Shown one piece after another: positions 49,501 through 61,626 of a stretch of 64,000 nucleotides of DNA. Positions within the stretch are counted from its first letter, which is position 1, and each line of letters opens with the position of its first letter. Source of the DNA: Owenia fusiformis (taxonomy: Eukaryota > Annelida > Polychaeta > Sabellida > Oweniidae); NCBI GenBank assembly GCA_903813345.2, contig CAIIXF020000012.1, forward strand, positions 2,955,318 to 3,019,317, written 5' to 3'. The position numbers and the translations under genes are program-made. The notes under the pieces were generated by a model that made no database searches, was not told the DNA's origin, and saw only the letters and a program-made list of their open reading frames with translations.

Positions 49501-52500
49501 AACGCATTCAAGCATTCACGAAATACACGCCTTGTGTGGGAGAACATTGCCCACTCCTCTCTGGATGGATACTATATAAAATCAATTTGATAATTTGATC
49601 AGAACTTTTCATTTCGATTCACCGGCTTAGGACGCTATTGGATTATATTAGATCCGGATTAAGATCAGGGATTAGGATAAAAGGATTAAACTCATGAAAC
49701 TGATGCCACCACGTATAAGTTGTGTTTGTTGTTCAAAGACAAGTAGATTTAGCTTAAGTAATGCGCCTCTGAGTCCTCCATACATAGAGACAGCACAGAT
49801 AAAAGATTCAAATGATGAGCCACCGAAATTGGGTCAAAAGGACGATCACAATAGTAATCAAACCACCGTTGCCAAAACTGAAGTTCAAACAGAAGAGGTA
49901 ATCTTATAGTTTGAAGTTTTTATGGTAACGAGATTTTATGTGTGTGATTAGAATCGTTTTATTAGTTTCAAGTTCTTTTAATCCAATTTTTTGATCAATC
50001 CAAGTCAAGTGTTAACTAACAAGTTTATATAAATTGCGAATTATAACCTTAATGATAAAGCACGATTCCGGCTTTAGTATAGACATATGTAAAATGTTAT
50101 GTATACGTAATTTATCAAAATGTGCATGTCAGACATGTGCATGTTAAGATCGCGTAAACATATTCAGTCAAAATGGTTTCTTCAAACAGAAAGGTATGTT
50201 TATTTTGGCAAAGGATTTTATTACACTTGGGGATGATTTTAATGGAAATTTTGTAATATTCAAGGTACTCCTTGACAATGTTCTATTTACTTCTGTAGTT
50301 CCGTGTTGAAAAGTTGTCATGTTACTATTTATAATCTATTGCATATATAATCAGTTTAATCTAATGCTATTTTTTTTATTTGTTCCTGTCATTTAAATAA
50401 TACGTGGAAGAATTTATAACAATTCCTAGACAATGTGCTCTTGGTTTTGTTTTAGTTCCGCGTTCTTGGATTTAGCCATGTTACTATATATAATTCATTG
50501 CACATATAATCTATTTAATGAAATTAAATGTTTGGGTGTCAAAAAAAGAATTTTCTTGTGGAGCTACATATATCTTATTACATACTCCAATTACATGGAT
50601 AATATTGGTTTACTGCAGGCAAGGATCGTTAAGTTCAAATACAATAATTGTTTGTTTTCAACAACATAAAATATAATATGATCGTTTTAGACTACCATTG
50701 TGGTGTTTCTTAATGATGCAGCTAATGCAGCTGTCTAATTATAGGATAATTGCAATTGTCTAGTCACAAGATTGCCTGAAGAATCTTCTTTTATAGTTAA
50801 GAGTTCTTAGAAATTAATTGTAACTTTAAATGTCGAAATAGCTTTTCAAACTAGTTTAATTAACTTCATATGAGCTATATTTAATTGCATTATTGTGTTG
50901 AAATTAATTGTTTACCCAAACCTAACCCTATGTGTTGCTCAAAACAGTTTAGCCATATCTGTTCTAGAATGACTGCAGTTATATATGTCGTTTGTTCAAA
51001 ACTTCTTACCTTGTGTGTTTCAGAATGACCACTGTTATAGAATGCTACTCCAGAGTGTCATTAATCCATTGGGTGCAGCAGACACACATCCGGGTTTCCG
51101 GCCTAAGGATCTGGCATCAACTATTAAGCAAGTCTTTCAAATCCCCGGGGAGAAACACGAATTATGGCTGAAAGACGCCGAAAGTAGAAAAGTAAATTTA
51201 TTTTAACATTTTCAACAATTTATTTAACAAACAGTTGTTCAATAAAAAAAAGCTACAATTGTGATAAACTACAATAAAACTTTCCAAGACCGGTGTGAAA
51301 GAAATAATGGGCCCCCAGGGATTATGGTCCCCTTTCTTAACGGCCCTTACTGGACCTGATTGTGTATAAAATAATGAGGGAGAGTTGTATTTAGGTCACC
51401 ATATAAATCAATGGAGAGTAGGACCATTATTTGATAGGACCTCCTACCGTTTTACACCGGCAAGAAACCCGTTTCTTATTTTGGCAGTATCTATCCAAGT
51501 TGCACAGATGCAGAGATTAGGCTTTTGAAATGTGTGTAACAAATCTGGTTTTCCTGAATTATCCAAATTGAACATCACATATTGTACATTAATCGTTTGA
51601 TGTAGAATAGTAAAAACTAACTAAAAATGAAAAACGCTCTGGTATCCGATGGGTTGATAACTGTATTCATAACCCGGGCATGCTTGAATATTCTTAATCT
51701 GTAAAATATTATTTTCAGCCGTCCAATATTGTCCTAAATGTCAAAGTCGTGAGCGCCAAGGACCTAAAACCAATGGATTCAAATGGTAAGTAGCTACAAA
51801 TATCCGTATAGATTTTTAAAATGAGGACTTTGAATTGTTGAATAAATTATGTATAACATACCATATATTCAAATAAACTTTAACTCGAAATGCAATGTAG
51901 AATGAGAAGTTAGAAGTGTATCCATAATTTTTTATAGCCTTCATATCAAATTAAACTAAACGTATGGAATTTTGGAATATTTTGATAATAATTTGATATT
52001 TGACAACATATCCAGCTGTATTGGTATCTTAAATGAATGAAATCACGTGATTGGATTATTTTCTTTACGTTTAAGTTACAAAACATCATGAGATAATCAT
52101 CTAACCAACTATTTCAATATTTGATAGCAAAGGTATGGAATGCTGAATATAAATTCCTTTAGAAAATATAAGGAACTGCTTAATCAATAATGCAGGATTC
52201 AACAATCATGTAACTCAGGTAACTTTACTTACAGGTTTAGCTGACCCATATTGTCTCCTAAGCATAGTCTCAAAGTCCAAGAGCAATAGGAACTCTCCAG
52301 TTAACTCTCCAAGAACATCCCCCAAGCCAAAAAGGAAAAGTCGGCATGGGTCATTGGAAATAGGAGACGTTAAGCGTACGCAGATTATCAAAACTACATT
52401 GTGTCCACGATGGAATGAGGAGTTTGAATTGTAAGTCATCTTACAGACTTTTAACATACAAACTTTCAAATAAACGAAAAGTGTAAATAGAATGTAGTTT

Positions 52501-55500
52501 AGATATACATATCTGGGAAACAGATGACACATGAGGTACAATGCATAACACAAAATGATAGTTCACAACATGTTTTGAAAATATTCTCCTAATCTGCATG
52601 TTATCAATAAAACTACTCATGTTGTATTGCAGAGAGGTGCGGGATGTCCATACACAGGAGTTGCAGGTATATGTCTGGGACTCAGACGAGGGTAGTACGG
52701 TCAGTGAGCAGCTGAAGCAACTCGACAGACCATCAGGTCTGAAAAGGTACATACAAAAAAAGATTAAATACCCCATTTCTTGAAATCGGAACCGTTGAAA
52801 AATATAAAACGTTTATATAGTATTATATAGTAAGTTTTATTGCTATTTAAAGTTTTAGGGTACAGTACAAAAACTAGTACTGTTACAAAAGAAAATTATT
52901 ATAAAAATATCTATAATATTCAGGAGCTCATGGGTCTGTTCTTAGCCATTCATTTCGCAATATCATCGCATTATCTTTTCTTATATTTTTGTATCTTTAG
53001 GAAATATCTGAGCAAACAGCATTTTTGTAGCAATACGTTCCACAATCTGCTTTATGTTTCAGTGTGTTCAGACAAATAAAACAGACATTGGAATTCGGCA
53101 AAGCAGTCGATGAATTCATGGGACAGTTCAAGGTCCCACTAAGAGTGAGTCGATTTATACATGAGTTCAATATTATCGTTATATTGCTTTATGCCTTATT
53201 TCGTTTTCAAATGTTGTTATCCATCCCTTTTAGTTGATTTTTATAGATTTTTTTGTAATTGAATCGAATATAATGTATTGCAAGTATTGTTATAACGGTT
53301 TTCATCACATTAGGCTCATCTTGAAAATTATTGAAAATTATAGAAGGCTTGGGATTTAGTTGTCTGCTTCATTTATCAACCAGCATTATACGCCTTATGG
53401 CGACGAATATATTAATCTAGAATGCGTTAATTTCAGGACATTCCAGCGACTGGGATTGAGACATGGTATGACTTATACGATGTCTCAAAAAAGAAAACTT
53501 CAAAAAGTTTAGGACAGTGTAAATTGAAGTTGAGTCTTGCGCACAAACAGGTTAATATATAATTTAAACATATTTTGTATTTTTTCCATTTGAATACAAA
53601 GCAAACGTGTATTTTTTCCATTTGAATACAAAGCAAACGTGTACATAAAGTTTAAGGATTAATATGCACTGTAAGATATCTAAAACCTAAAATTTATTCT
53701 GTAATATTAAATGTTTAAAATTGAATTGCATAATTGTAGGAAATGGATCAGATAGACTGTGCTGAAAGTGAGCAATGTTCCATCGAGGATTACTACCACA
53801 TAGTAAAACAAATGTATATACACGTATCTAAGTCACTGAATGTAAGTCAATGATAATTTTATTGTTATTTGTTATTAATACATTTGGAATAAAAAACGAT
53901 CAAAACGCTAATAAAAGGGATAATTTTCTAGTAAATGTTGCACAATCAAATAATACAACTAAGCGATTTACCTCGGAAGCGTGATTTACTATTTGTACCG
54001 TGTGGTTTAACATCCTTTGTATATTACATGTATTATACACGATGCATAACTTCATATTACTACACTGTACTATCAAACTTGCTATACTATTATGGTACTC
54101 TATTTCAGAATGATAAGGATGTCCTTCCGCGGTTGAATCAAGTCAGTCAGAGGATATTGGATCAATTTGCTAGTCAGAACCACCTATCAAAATTCAGCCA
54201 AACTCTAGTGTGAGTACTCGATGGTTGTTTGGTATTATGCCTTGGTCACATTTGCTACGATTTTCACTACGGCACCCGGCCGATTGAGTATTTTGTTCAA
54301 AATTGAATTAATATTGAACAAAACACTCAATCGGGCGGGCGCCGGTCGATGGATCGGAGCAAATGTGACCCAGGCATTAGGAATCTATTTGTCCCAATTA
54401 TTCTCAGCGTTTCCTGACAGTTGATGAAATAATGAACATTGCTTTGGTTTTGTTCCATAAGTAAACACGTCTATTCAATAACTGTATCTTCTTCATATCC
54501 TGTTTACACTTATTTTCTGAAATAAATATTATAAAATGATTATGGTCCTTATTGGAAAACACAATGTTTTGATTTTTAATTAATTAATAGATAGAATGTT
54601 CTTGTTTGTAATTCGGTTCTATCATTTTCAGCAATTTGTCTGTCATGTTAGAATGGACAACTAACAGTGAACGCGGAATAATAACTGATGACATCATAAA
54701 GGAGTCTAGTATGAATATGGAAGTAGAATGGTTGAGAACTCAGCTTGATGATAGTGACGCACCACAGAGAGTTATCCTAACAGATACAGAGGTAAATATA
54801 TTATGTGTTGACGATTCTTCAGCAAATATAATTGCGATAATAATATTTCAGATATTCCCTTCACATGCTGATGTTTTGAACTCAAATTGAATTTTGACTC
54901 ATTAATCTGTTAATCAGAGTATATTATAACGTTTCTAGATTAACTTGACTCAGTAAATATCTTTTGATTCTCGTTTAGAGCATTGAATAAGTATGCCATA
55001 CATTGATTGAGATATCCTGAATCCCGATCTTAAAGAATGTGATTGAGATTGTGTTTTCACAAACAGAAGTTGGAATTAACCCAACGGAATTGTGGTGACT
55101 TCTGTTTTGAGTTTTTTGTCTATGTTTATTTACATTGAGTTATTACATGTTACTGCAAGTGAACAAATATTTGTGGTTTGAATACTCGTCTCAGTCTGAG
55201 TACTTAATGAGATCAGACATCTAATATCATTCAAATCCTGGATAGTCAGTTGTTTCAGTATGAGATCATTGAGTTATTTGCTGATTTTGTGGCTTTGGCA
55301 CTGTTCCCCTCTTAAAGTTTTAAAATATGGCTAAGTTCTTTTGGAAGCATATTCGAGTTTTGGATTACTAAGAACCATATCCCAAAATCCTTGTGATATC
55401 TTAGGGTCGAGGTATTTTTTATATTGAATGGTATCTTCATTATTGTATTGTATTGTATTGTATTGTATTGTATTGTATTGTATTGTATTGTATTGTACTG

Positions 55501-58500
55501 TATTGTATTGTATTGTATTGTATTGGATTGGATTGTATTGTATTGTATTGTATTGAATTGTATTGTATTGTATTGTATCTGTTTATGCAGCTTGTCATGT
55601 TTGATGCAGCAGCTACTGGGTACATTCATCACCTGATTAAGGATCTCAACGACATTCCATCATTATTCCCACCAGATGTACAGCACCTCGATGAATTCAA
55701 AAATAAACTCAGGTATGTTTCTTTGAAACGTTGGACCTGGAGTATAATGTTAATTACCTTTGAGGAAACATACAAAATGGAACTACAAGAAGTCATCCAT
55801 ACTTAACACGAAACAGTTTCATATAAGCATTATATTATAAAATCAAAATTTACCAAAATCCTATACTATGAACTGGCGAAATACCTGCACCATTGGAAGA
55901 CTTACGACATTCTGGTAATACTTTACTGCTTAGAAAAAATTGAAAATTATAAATAAGATTTTTTTTTATTAAATTCCAGCATGATAGTAAACCTTTTAAA
56001 TCTCCAACTATGGACCACGAAGGAAACTCTTCGCAAGGATCTCTCATCTCTTATTGTTGAACGTCTCCAAACAGACGTCAGGACATGGACTGAAAATCAG
56101 CTTACATATGTGGAAGTTTCTATGAAAGACACTGTCATACCAGAGACTGCTGCCTTGATTGAAGTGATAGATATGGTGACGATTGCCATCACGCCTGCTA
56201 TGCCTTATGTGCAGTTCTTTAACCGATTGGGAATTGATTACTACAGAGTCGTGTCATTTGGTATTGAATCTAAAGTAAGTGATATAAATGAATGTTGAAT
56301 ATTTATGGAATGATATTGAATACCAGAATTGACGTATCTTGTACAACTATTTTGCCGTTAATTACTCTCAAAGTAAAACAAACATAATGCATAAAAAGGA
56401 TATTTTTTAAAGTATTGGACAGTAGCTACATCATGTAGACATGACACGCTAAATATCATTAAAAATCAGACAAAGTCGCACGAATCATTCAAAGTAGCTC
56501 TCGTAAATATGGAAGCATGAGTGGAAAGTCCCCAAGTTTTGCAAAGAAAAAAGTACAATAAAAAAAACTCAATTTTTCAACCAATGAACTTAAGACACAA
56601 TGTATAACATTAACACATATTTTACATATATGTAGATGTCAAAGCGGGTGCAGGAATTGATGCTTAAGATGGACCAGTATCAGATGAGGTACCAAAAGTA
56701 TCCCCCTAACATCACAGAGAGCAGCAAAGTATCATTGAGACTGTATTTCACACTGAGGAAATTGTTCCAAGTCGTGAAGGATAACATCAACGAAAGGTAA
56801 GATTTGTGTGAGGATTATTTGTGTAATAGATGGAAATTTTGTACAAAGAAATAAAGATGTATGCCTTAAGGAAGGACAACAAAGTAACACAATAGTAGTG
56901 ACAATACTTAACAGATTTTCTTATATCTGAAATTGTTCGACATACAGTAGTTACATGAAAATCTCATTTTCATATTTACGTTCGATACCTTACAGTAGAT
57001 ACAGTTGCATTACTTTTTTCCAGAGATCTATTCAGGCTTAGTCTTGCTAAGTTTCACAGCTGGTTTACAGAATCTCTTGTATTCTGGCTGTCCACATTCA
57101 AAACTGAGGCTGTCAGGCGCATGGAAAAGGCCTTGGAGATCGACAGAGATGTAAGGAAATTGTCCATGTTTTTCGCACTGCCTCCATATTGTTTGCTTCC
57201 GAGCGTTCTTTCCATGGCGATATGTCAAGCTTTAAAAACATAAACAAAAATTATTTCTTAAATCGTTTTGGTCATTTTGACGCTAAAACAGAGGAGTTTC
57301 ATAATAAAGTAATGGGACCTGTTTGATTATTCCATTTGCAATTAAAATAACCCATCAGTTGTAGTAAATTACAACTTATGATTAATTTTCAGTTCACTTT
57401 CATTTATTAGATGTCACTGATGCCCATTTTAGGTTGTACAAGTTACGAGTCTTGTGAAATATTCCAACTCTAGCGTTGATGTACTCTCTTCCTTTGCCAA
57501 GATAACATCCGAATGGAAAGCTATAGATTTCCCTGACCCGGACAACCAAGTCATGGGTGTTACCAAAATAACTGATGTAAGTATACACACAATAAATTTA
57601 TGACTACACTCGTTGATGCATCTTCGTTGATTACAAAATAAGTATTATTTTACTGATATTAGTGCAAAACCCAAGAACGTCTGAGTATTTCACTAGAAAT
57701 GATGAGTACTATGTATATTAGTTTTACGTTTTATGTTTTTTGTACCAACTTGTTTTTTTAATTAAATACGAGAGCTTGTAATTGAATATTTAAATATGTA
57801 TTTCCATATTTTAGACTATCTGTGATGGGGCAAGACTTTATGCTGACAAAATTGGATGTATCTTGGAACGAAATGGGTACTACACAATGAATGAAAAAAG
57901 TCAGGCTACATTTGATGTTACTGACCAGGTATGTCATTTCCGATTGCATTGTGATAAAGATTGGATAATTTTCTGGTTAGATTAATCATTTTTTATCCAT
58001 ACGTATTATGCGTTTGGGATTTGTCTTCTTTATGCCTGGTTGTTGTACCCCTTGTCTTGTTTTATAACATTTTTACTGGTGGTTTCATTTAGGTACTTGA
58101 GCATACATGACTGATTTTATTACTGTTATTTACAGCTTTGTATCACACTTAACAATATTGAGCACGTCCGGCAGTACATTGATGAACTCCCGAATCTCTT
58201 GGAATGGGAAAAAGTTGTCGCTGCCATGTCAACCAAACACGAAGACGAGGCTGTCGGTGAACAGAGCATGCGCACTTTGGCAAAACTTCAAAACACTGCC
58301 CATGATGATGTCAAAATGAAAAGCAGTGTTCTCCTTCAGAAGATCACTGACCGAATGAGCGTTGACATCCGGAAATATACCCTATTGTTTACAAGGGGAC
58401 AGCCATTAAAGAAATCTGTAAGTTGATGATTTCAACTTACCTGTAGCTTGATTAAATTACAAAGTATTTGAATTAAATATTATACAACGGATGTTGCCTT

Positions 58501-60941
58501 TAATAAGCAAGAACATTTTTTAAATGAAACACAAAAGTATAAAACTATAGTCCATATGATACTTATGTAAGGATATTTATCCAAATAGCATCTATAAATG
58601 TAAACAATTAGAATTTCATATTTACTGATATAAAATATTTTACTATTAAAACAACGACATCTATAAATAAAACTAGTATCATAATGTAATGTTATATTTT
58701 GTAATATTTTACTTTTCAGTCTATAGACCCTATATTGGATTACTTAGAGAGCAACCTTCACATCTTATATGAAAAGCTGATGTGTTGCTATTATCCCAAG
58801 ATGCTCGAACACCTTTGGAATGTTGTCTTAACTGCAGTCCACGACACCCTACAAAATGGGGTAAGGTTTGAACAATCATCCCAGACTTTGATTATAGTTT
58901 AATGATATACAGGTGTAAAAAGGGTGCATTTACATATACATTGGATATCCGGTGATTTTGATTTCGGATACTGTTAGGCTATTTATGTAGTATATAACGA
59001 TTACATTATTATATAGTTATGGTTACACGGATCGTTTAATATTAACATTTTTTTTCATATTGATTGATTCGTTTTTATGTTCAACATTTGTAGAATTTTA
59101 TGCGCTGATTGTTCTTTTTATTCTATTCTGACAATTATGTTTCCAGAGAAGACCAGAGTATTACGTTGAGATAGAAAACAAAATGGTGATGTTGAAAGCT
59201 TACTTCTGCAGGGCGAGTTGTATTGACATATCCATGTCAACGTATCTCTATGACAACCTGGACCATAGGCTAAATTTAAACTCTAAATCATCGGAAGAAC
59301 TAGAGCAAGAATACTGGGCGAAAATATGTGATTCAATGGTAAATAATTATAGTTGAAATCATGAATAATGCTAAAACAAGTATTAAAGTAATGCATATAG
59401 TGACCGTCTTAATTTGTGTTGATATGAAAATAAGTACAAAAAGTTTAAAATTGGTCAACGTAGCCTCCTGAATGTGTTTCGAAATTTGCCTTCCTTGCAT
59501 TTTTACCCCTAACATAATGAGTATATTAATTAATCAGATTTATATATTTGCAGTCAACTCCATTGGACTATCTGGGTCATCTTGCAGTAAAGATTGGTTA
59601 TAAGAAAGAGACAGATACTTCAATATCCCTTTATGTTAAAGGTGAGAATTTATAAATAGACCGTTAGTGTAGTATATTAACTCGACCAAGAAGTCTGGCT
59701 ACAATGAGTATAGAGGGTAACATATTTTTAATTAGCTGTATATGTAGATGTATATAAAATGTAGATAATATAATACTCATCAAATAATAATAATACTTTA
59801 TAAAGAATTGTTGTATTCCTTTATTATAGTAATGAATGCAAAGAGCTTACCTGGTCTAAATAGAGCTGGACTTAGTGACCCATTTGTAACAGTGGACCTT
59901 TGTCCAAAGACAAAATTCCCCCACTGTAAGCAAGAACGAACAAAAACTGTGGAGAAAAATCTCAACCCCGAATTTTATGAAAAATTTGTGTAGTAAGTTT
60001 GCATTTACGAATTTGAATAATTAAATGACATTGTACAAAGCATATCTTCTAAAAATGTTATAGCATGATTTAAAATAAGAATGGTACATATTATCAACAC
60101 AATAAACGTTAAATACACTTGCCTCCATTAGTTTGGCAAACGGAAGTTTTTATTTGGTAGTGTACTTCATCCTTTTAATGTATGAATTTTAATTTTGTTT
60201 GCAAAGTGACAAGTTCAATGGTTTTTGTGGGTCACCAAATACAAAGACAGCTTAATTTTTATTTGTTCCACTGATCTATTAGTGGCTGGTTCTTATAATA
60301 AATAGTTTTCCTGTAAGATCTATTATCTGCAGTTTAAACCATTTCTGAAATGCAATCTTTAATCTACTTACAGTGACAACATTCCAATTGGTGTATTAGA
60401 CGAGAAAGGTGCCGTTTTAGTGTTTAGTATCTGGGACAGACAAGCGTTTTTCCCAGACCGCTTTATTGGTGAGGTCATCTTACAACTATCTCATGCCCAG
60501 CCAATGATGACACAGGAAATGCTTGACGTCACAGTAGTCATGATGCCGGTGAAACGACCTCGCGAACCACATGGACCATTCCAGGTAATCTTCATTAACG
60601 TAATACTCCCCTAATAGTTTTCCTACAGCTATGTTTTTATGTCTGACTTTGGTTTTATTATACCATATGCTCAATCGTACTGAAGAAATGATTGTTCTTT
60701 TACTTAATGTACAATTTAAGAAAGAAATTATTCAAAGTTGATTATTTAATTCTTACTTTTCCAGGTGCTTAGAAGTAGAACAACATTTGACAAAGATGTT
60801 AAGACATTTGTGCAACAACGATCCCGGGTCATGCGACATCAACCAGAACGGACTGATAACAAGATAAAAAATTTAACTGGACTAAAAGATTGGTATTCAG
60901 CGTTAAAGGTATTCTATTGTGAACCGGAGGATTACGATTGA
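36710..60941 (+). CDS. Munc13-4/BAIAP3-family vesicle-priming protein (C2A-MUN-C2B), 22 constant exons
   Basis: Members of this family tether and prime secretory granules and endosome-derived vesicles for SNARE fusion, acting at the cytosolic face of membranes. Twenty-two constant exons from 51024 to 60941 all join with GT/AG sites and matching phases and encode 1106 aa ending ..EPEDYD. Three upstream exons, each starting with an in-frame ATG and ending in phase 0, can supply the N-terminus (277, 265 or 68 aa), so isoforms would be about 1383, 1371 and 1174 aa. Human UNC13D is 1090 aa and BAIAP3 1187 aa. The order is an N-terminal helical segment, C2A, MUN with MHD1 and MHD2, then C2B. There is no C1 domain, which separates it from Munc13-1/2/3. 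The C2B wording around KTKFPHCKQERTK favours the UNC13D branch, but BAIAP3 is not excluded. No stop or frameshift was found. Confidence 0.85.
37541..41963. other. Intron between alternative exons A and B
   Basis: AT-rich. No phase-0 exon and no complete transposon was recognised. It probably contains the promoter of exon B. Confidence 0.4.
41964..42758 (+). CDS. Alternative first coding exon B of the Munc13-4-like gene (265 aa)
   Basis: Starts ATG at 41964 and ends in CAG before GTAAAT, phase 0. It is Ser-rich and disordered, with two copies of a KSASLG(R/K)N motif about 48 residues apart and a run of basic/Ser clusters. RSGSAP fits the mode I 14-3-3 consensus RSx(pS)xP. The start Met is the first in frame after an AG, so an upstream non-coding exon is possible. 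It joins in phase to 51024. Confidence 0.7.
42759..49693. other. Intron between alternative exons B and C
   Basis: About 6.9 kb of AT-rich DNA. No exon, RNA gene or complete mobile element was recognised. Confidence 0.4.
49694..49897 (+). CDS. Alternative first coding exon C of the Munc13-4-like gene (68 aa)
   Basis: Starts ATG at 49694 and ends ..TEE before GTAATC, phase 0. It is short and Pro/Ser/Gln-rich, with a CVCCSK cluster near the N-terminus that could be lipid-modified, although that is inference. It is the closest first exon to the constant region (1.1 kb upstream) and gives an isoform near the family's usual length. Confidence 0.65.
51024..53550 (+). CDS. Munc13-4-like gene: N-terminal helix and C2A exons
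   Basis: Exons 51024-51191, 51719-51785, 52235-52430, 52633-52746, 53063-53144, 53437-53550. The first encodes a helical pre-C2 segment (CYRMLLQSVINPLG..FRPKDLASTIKQVF) typical of Munc13-4/BAIAP3. C2A follows: VLNVKVVSAKDLKPMDSNG, then LADPYCLLSI, TTLCPRWNEEFEL, VYVWDSDEG and FMGQFKVPLR. The aspartates of loops 1 and 3 (PMDSNGLAD and VWDSD) are present, so Ca2+ binding is plausible. A Ser/Pro/Lys insertion (SPVNSPRTSPKPKRKS) lies between strands, and an extended loop 3 region is present as in the family. Confidence 0.85.
51290..51460. repeat. Probable small foldback MITE in an intron of the Munc13-4-like gene
   Basis: CCGGTGTGAAAGAAATAATGG at the left, which is about 20 bp, pairs imperfectly with a right half ending TTTTACACCGG, and ATAATGG/CCATTAT recur inside. 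It lies in the intron after exon 51024-51191. Confidence 0.45.
53578..53641. repeat. Exact 32-bp tandem duplication
   Basis: Two identical 32-bp units (53578-53609, 53610-53641), beginning TATTTTTTCCATTTG, in an intron of the Munc13-4-like gene. Confidence 0.9.
53740..59338 (+). CDS. Munc13-4-like gene: MUN region with MHD1 and MHD2 exons
   Basis: Exons 53740-53841, 54109-54209, 54632-54791, 55591-55712, 55980-56274, 56636-56796, 57024-57150, 57433-57576, 57815-57928, 58136-58417, 58720-58860, 59147-59338. The protein is all-helical, as expected for the elongated MUN rod that contacts SNAREs. MHD1 covers about FHSWFTESLVFWLSTF through SSFAKITSEWK and the following two exons (DGARLYADKIG, LCITLNNIEHVRQYI). 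MHD2 covers ILDYLESNLHILYEKL through YYPKMLEHLWNVVL and EIENKMVMLKAYF. The frame is intact throughout. Confidence 0.85.
54239..54375. repeat. Foldback MITE, 137 bp, with GCCTTGGTCACATTTGCT ends
   Basis: Left GCCTTGGTCACATTTGCT pairs with right AGCAAATGTGACCCAGGC. Inner CGATTGAGTATTTTGTTCAA pairs with TTGAACAAAACACTCAATCG. It lies in the intron 54210-54631 of the Munc13-4-like gene. Confidence 0.85.
55441..55577. repeat. (TATTG)n pentanucleotide microsatellite next to a splice acceptor
   Basis: About 27 units of TATTG with a few substitutions run to 55577. The acceptor CAG of exon 55591-55712 is only 13 bp beyond it. The array replaces the usual polypyrimidine tract with T-rich but G-containing sequence. 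It creates long repetitive ORFs on both strands that are not genes. Confidence 0.95.
59554..60941 (+). CDS. Munc13-4-like gene: C2B and C-terminal exons
   Basis: Exons 59554-59641, 59830-59992, 60374-60584, 60765-60941. C2B reads YVKVMNAKSLPGLNRAGLSD, PFVTVDLCPKTKFPHCKQ, ERTKTVEKNLNPEFYEKF and LVFSIWDRQAFFPDRFIGEV. Against the usual loop 1 D..D and loop 3 D.D.....D ligands, I see Asn (GLNRAG), Asp (LSDP), Asp (WD), Gln (RQ) and Arg (DRFIG), so three of five acidic positions are changed. A basic tail follows (QQRSRVMRH), ending CEPEDYD and TGA at 60939-60941. Confidence 0.85.
60121..60165. repeat. Fragment of the mariner-like MITE
   Basis: GCCTCCATTAGTTTGGCAAA with following CGGAAG matches the terminal region of the elements at 16311 and 34324. 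No other end was found. It lies in the intron between the last-but-two exons of the Munc13-4-like gene. Confidence 0.5.
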
Positions 60942-61536
60942 ACGACATAATGCAACATATTGCCTTAAATTCTAGGTGATGTTGATATCTTTCAACTCTG
61001 TTGTCAGTAGGCTATGCCAACAACAATGGTAATACTGCCGTTTAATCGGAGTAAAATGGAGGAGAACGCGCTTACTTATGAACGTGGGTTTGTTCTTGTT
61101 GGGATTGGACATGATGTATGTTGGTGTCAGTGACAAAATAACCAAGCCACGACACAAATCTCAGTTTCAGTTGTCTCTCAAACACTGATACTATCTTGAC
61201 CCACGATCTATTGCAGTAATGATTCATGGGTTTTGCTGAATGGATATTTCTGTGTAATTGTCTGACAGAAAACTATTAAATAGGCTGCTGTGGAGAAATA
61301 TGGAACTGAAAAATATAAATGTCAAACGGGACTACTGTATGCCCTGCTATTTAGGAATTACAGTGCAGGATTAGTAAAATGATGCAAGATGAAATCTGTA
61401 TTTGACATTTAGCTGTCATTGTGTCTTTAAACATGAATGCAAAGATTTGTCCAAACATGAAAGTTGTATTTGACAAACAGTTGACTATCACTGTGCATTG
61501 AATATGTATTGACATCTATTTATTTATTCTATGCAA

Positions 61537-61542
61537 AATAAA
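61537..61542 (+). terminator. Polyadenylation signal of the Munc13-4-like gene
   Basis: AATAAA about 600 bp past the stop. A second AATAAA lies at 61621-61626. Either could end the transcript. Confidence 0.5.
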
Positions 61543-61626
61543 AATGATGAAATGTGCACTCTAGAATTCAAGTGTTGTTCTTTGTTTATGGATTCGTAGA
61601 GATTATCAATTATGTTATTCAATAAA

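Noticed and set aside
55312-55806. Overlapping ORFs of YCIVL and NTIQY repeats on both strands
   Set aside because: They are translations of the (TATTG)n microsatellite.
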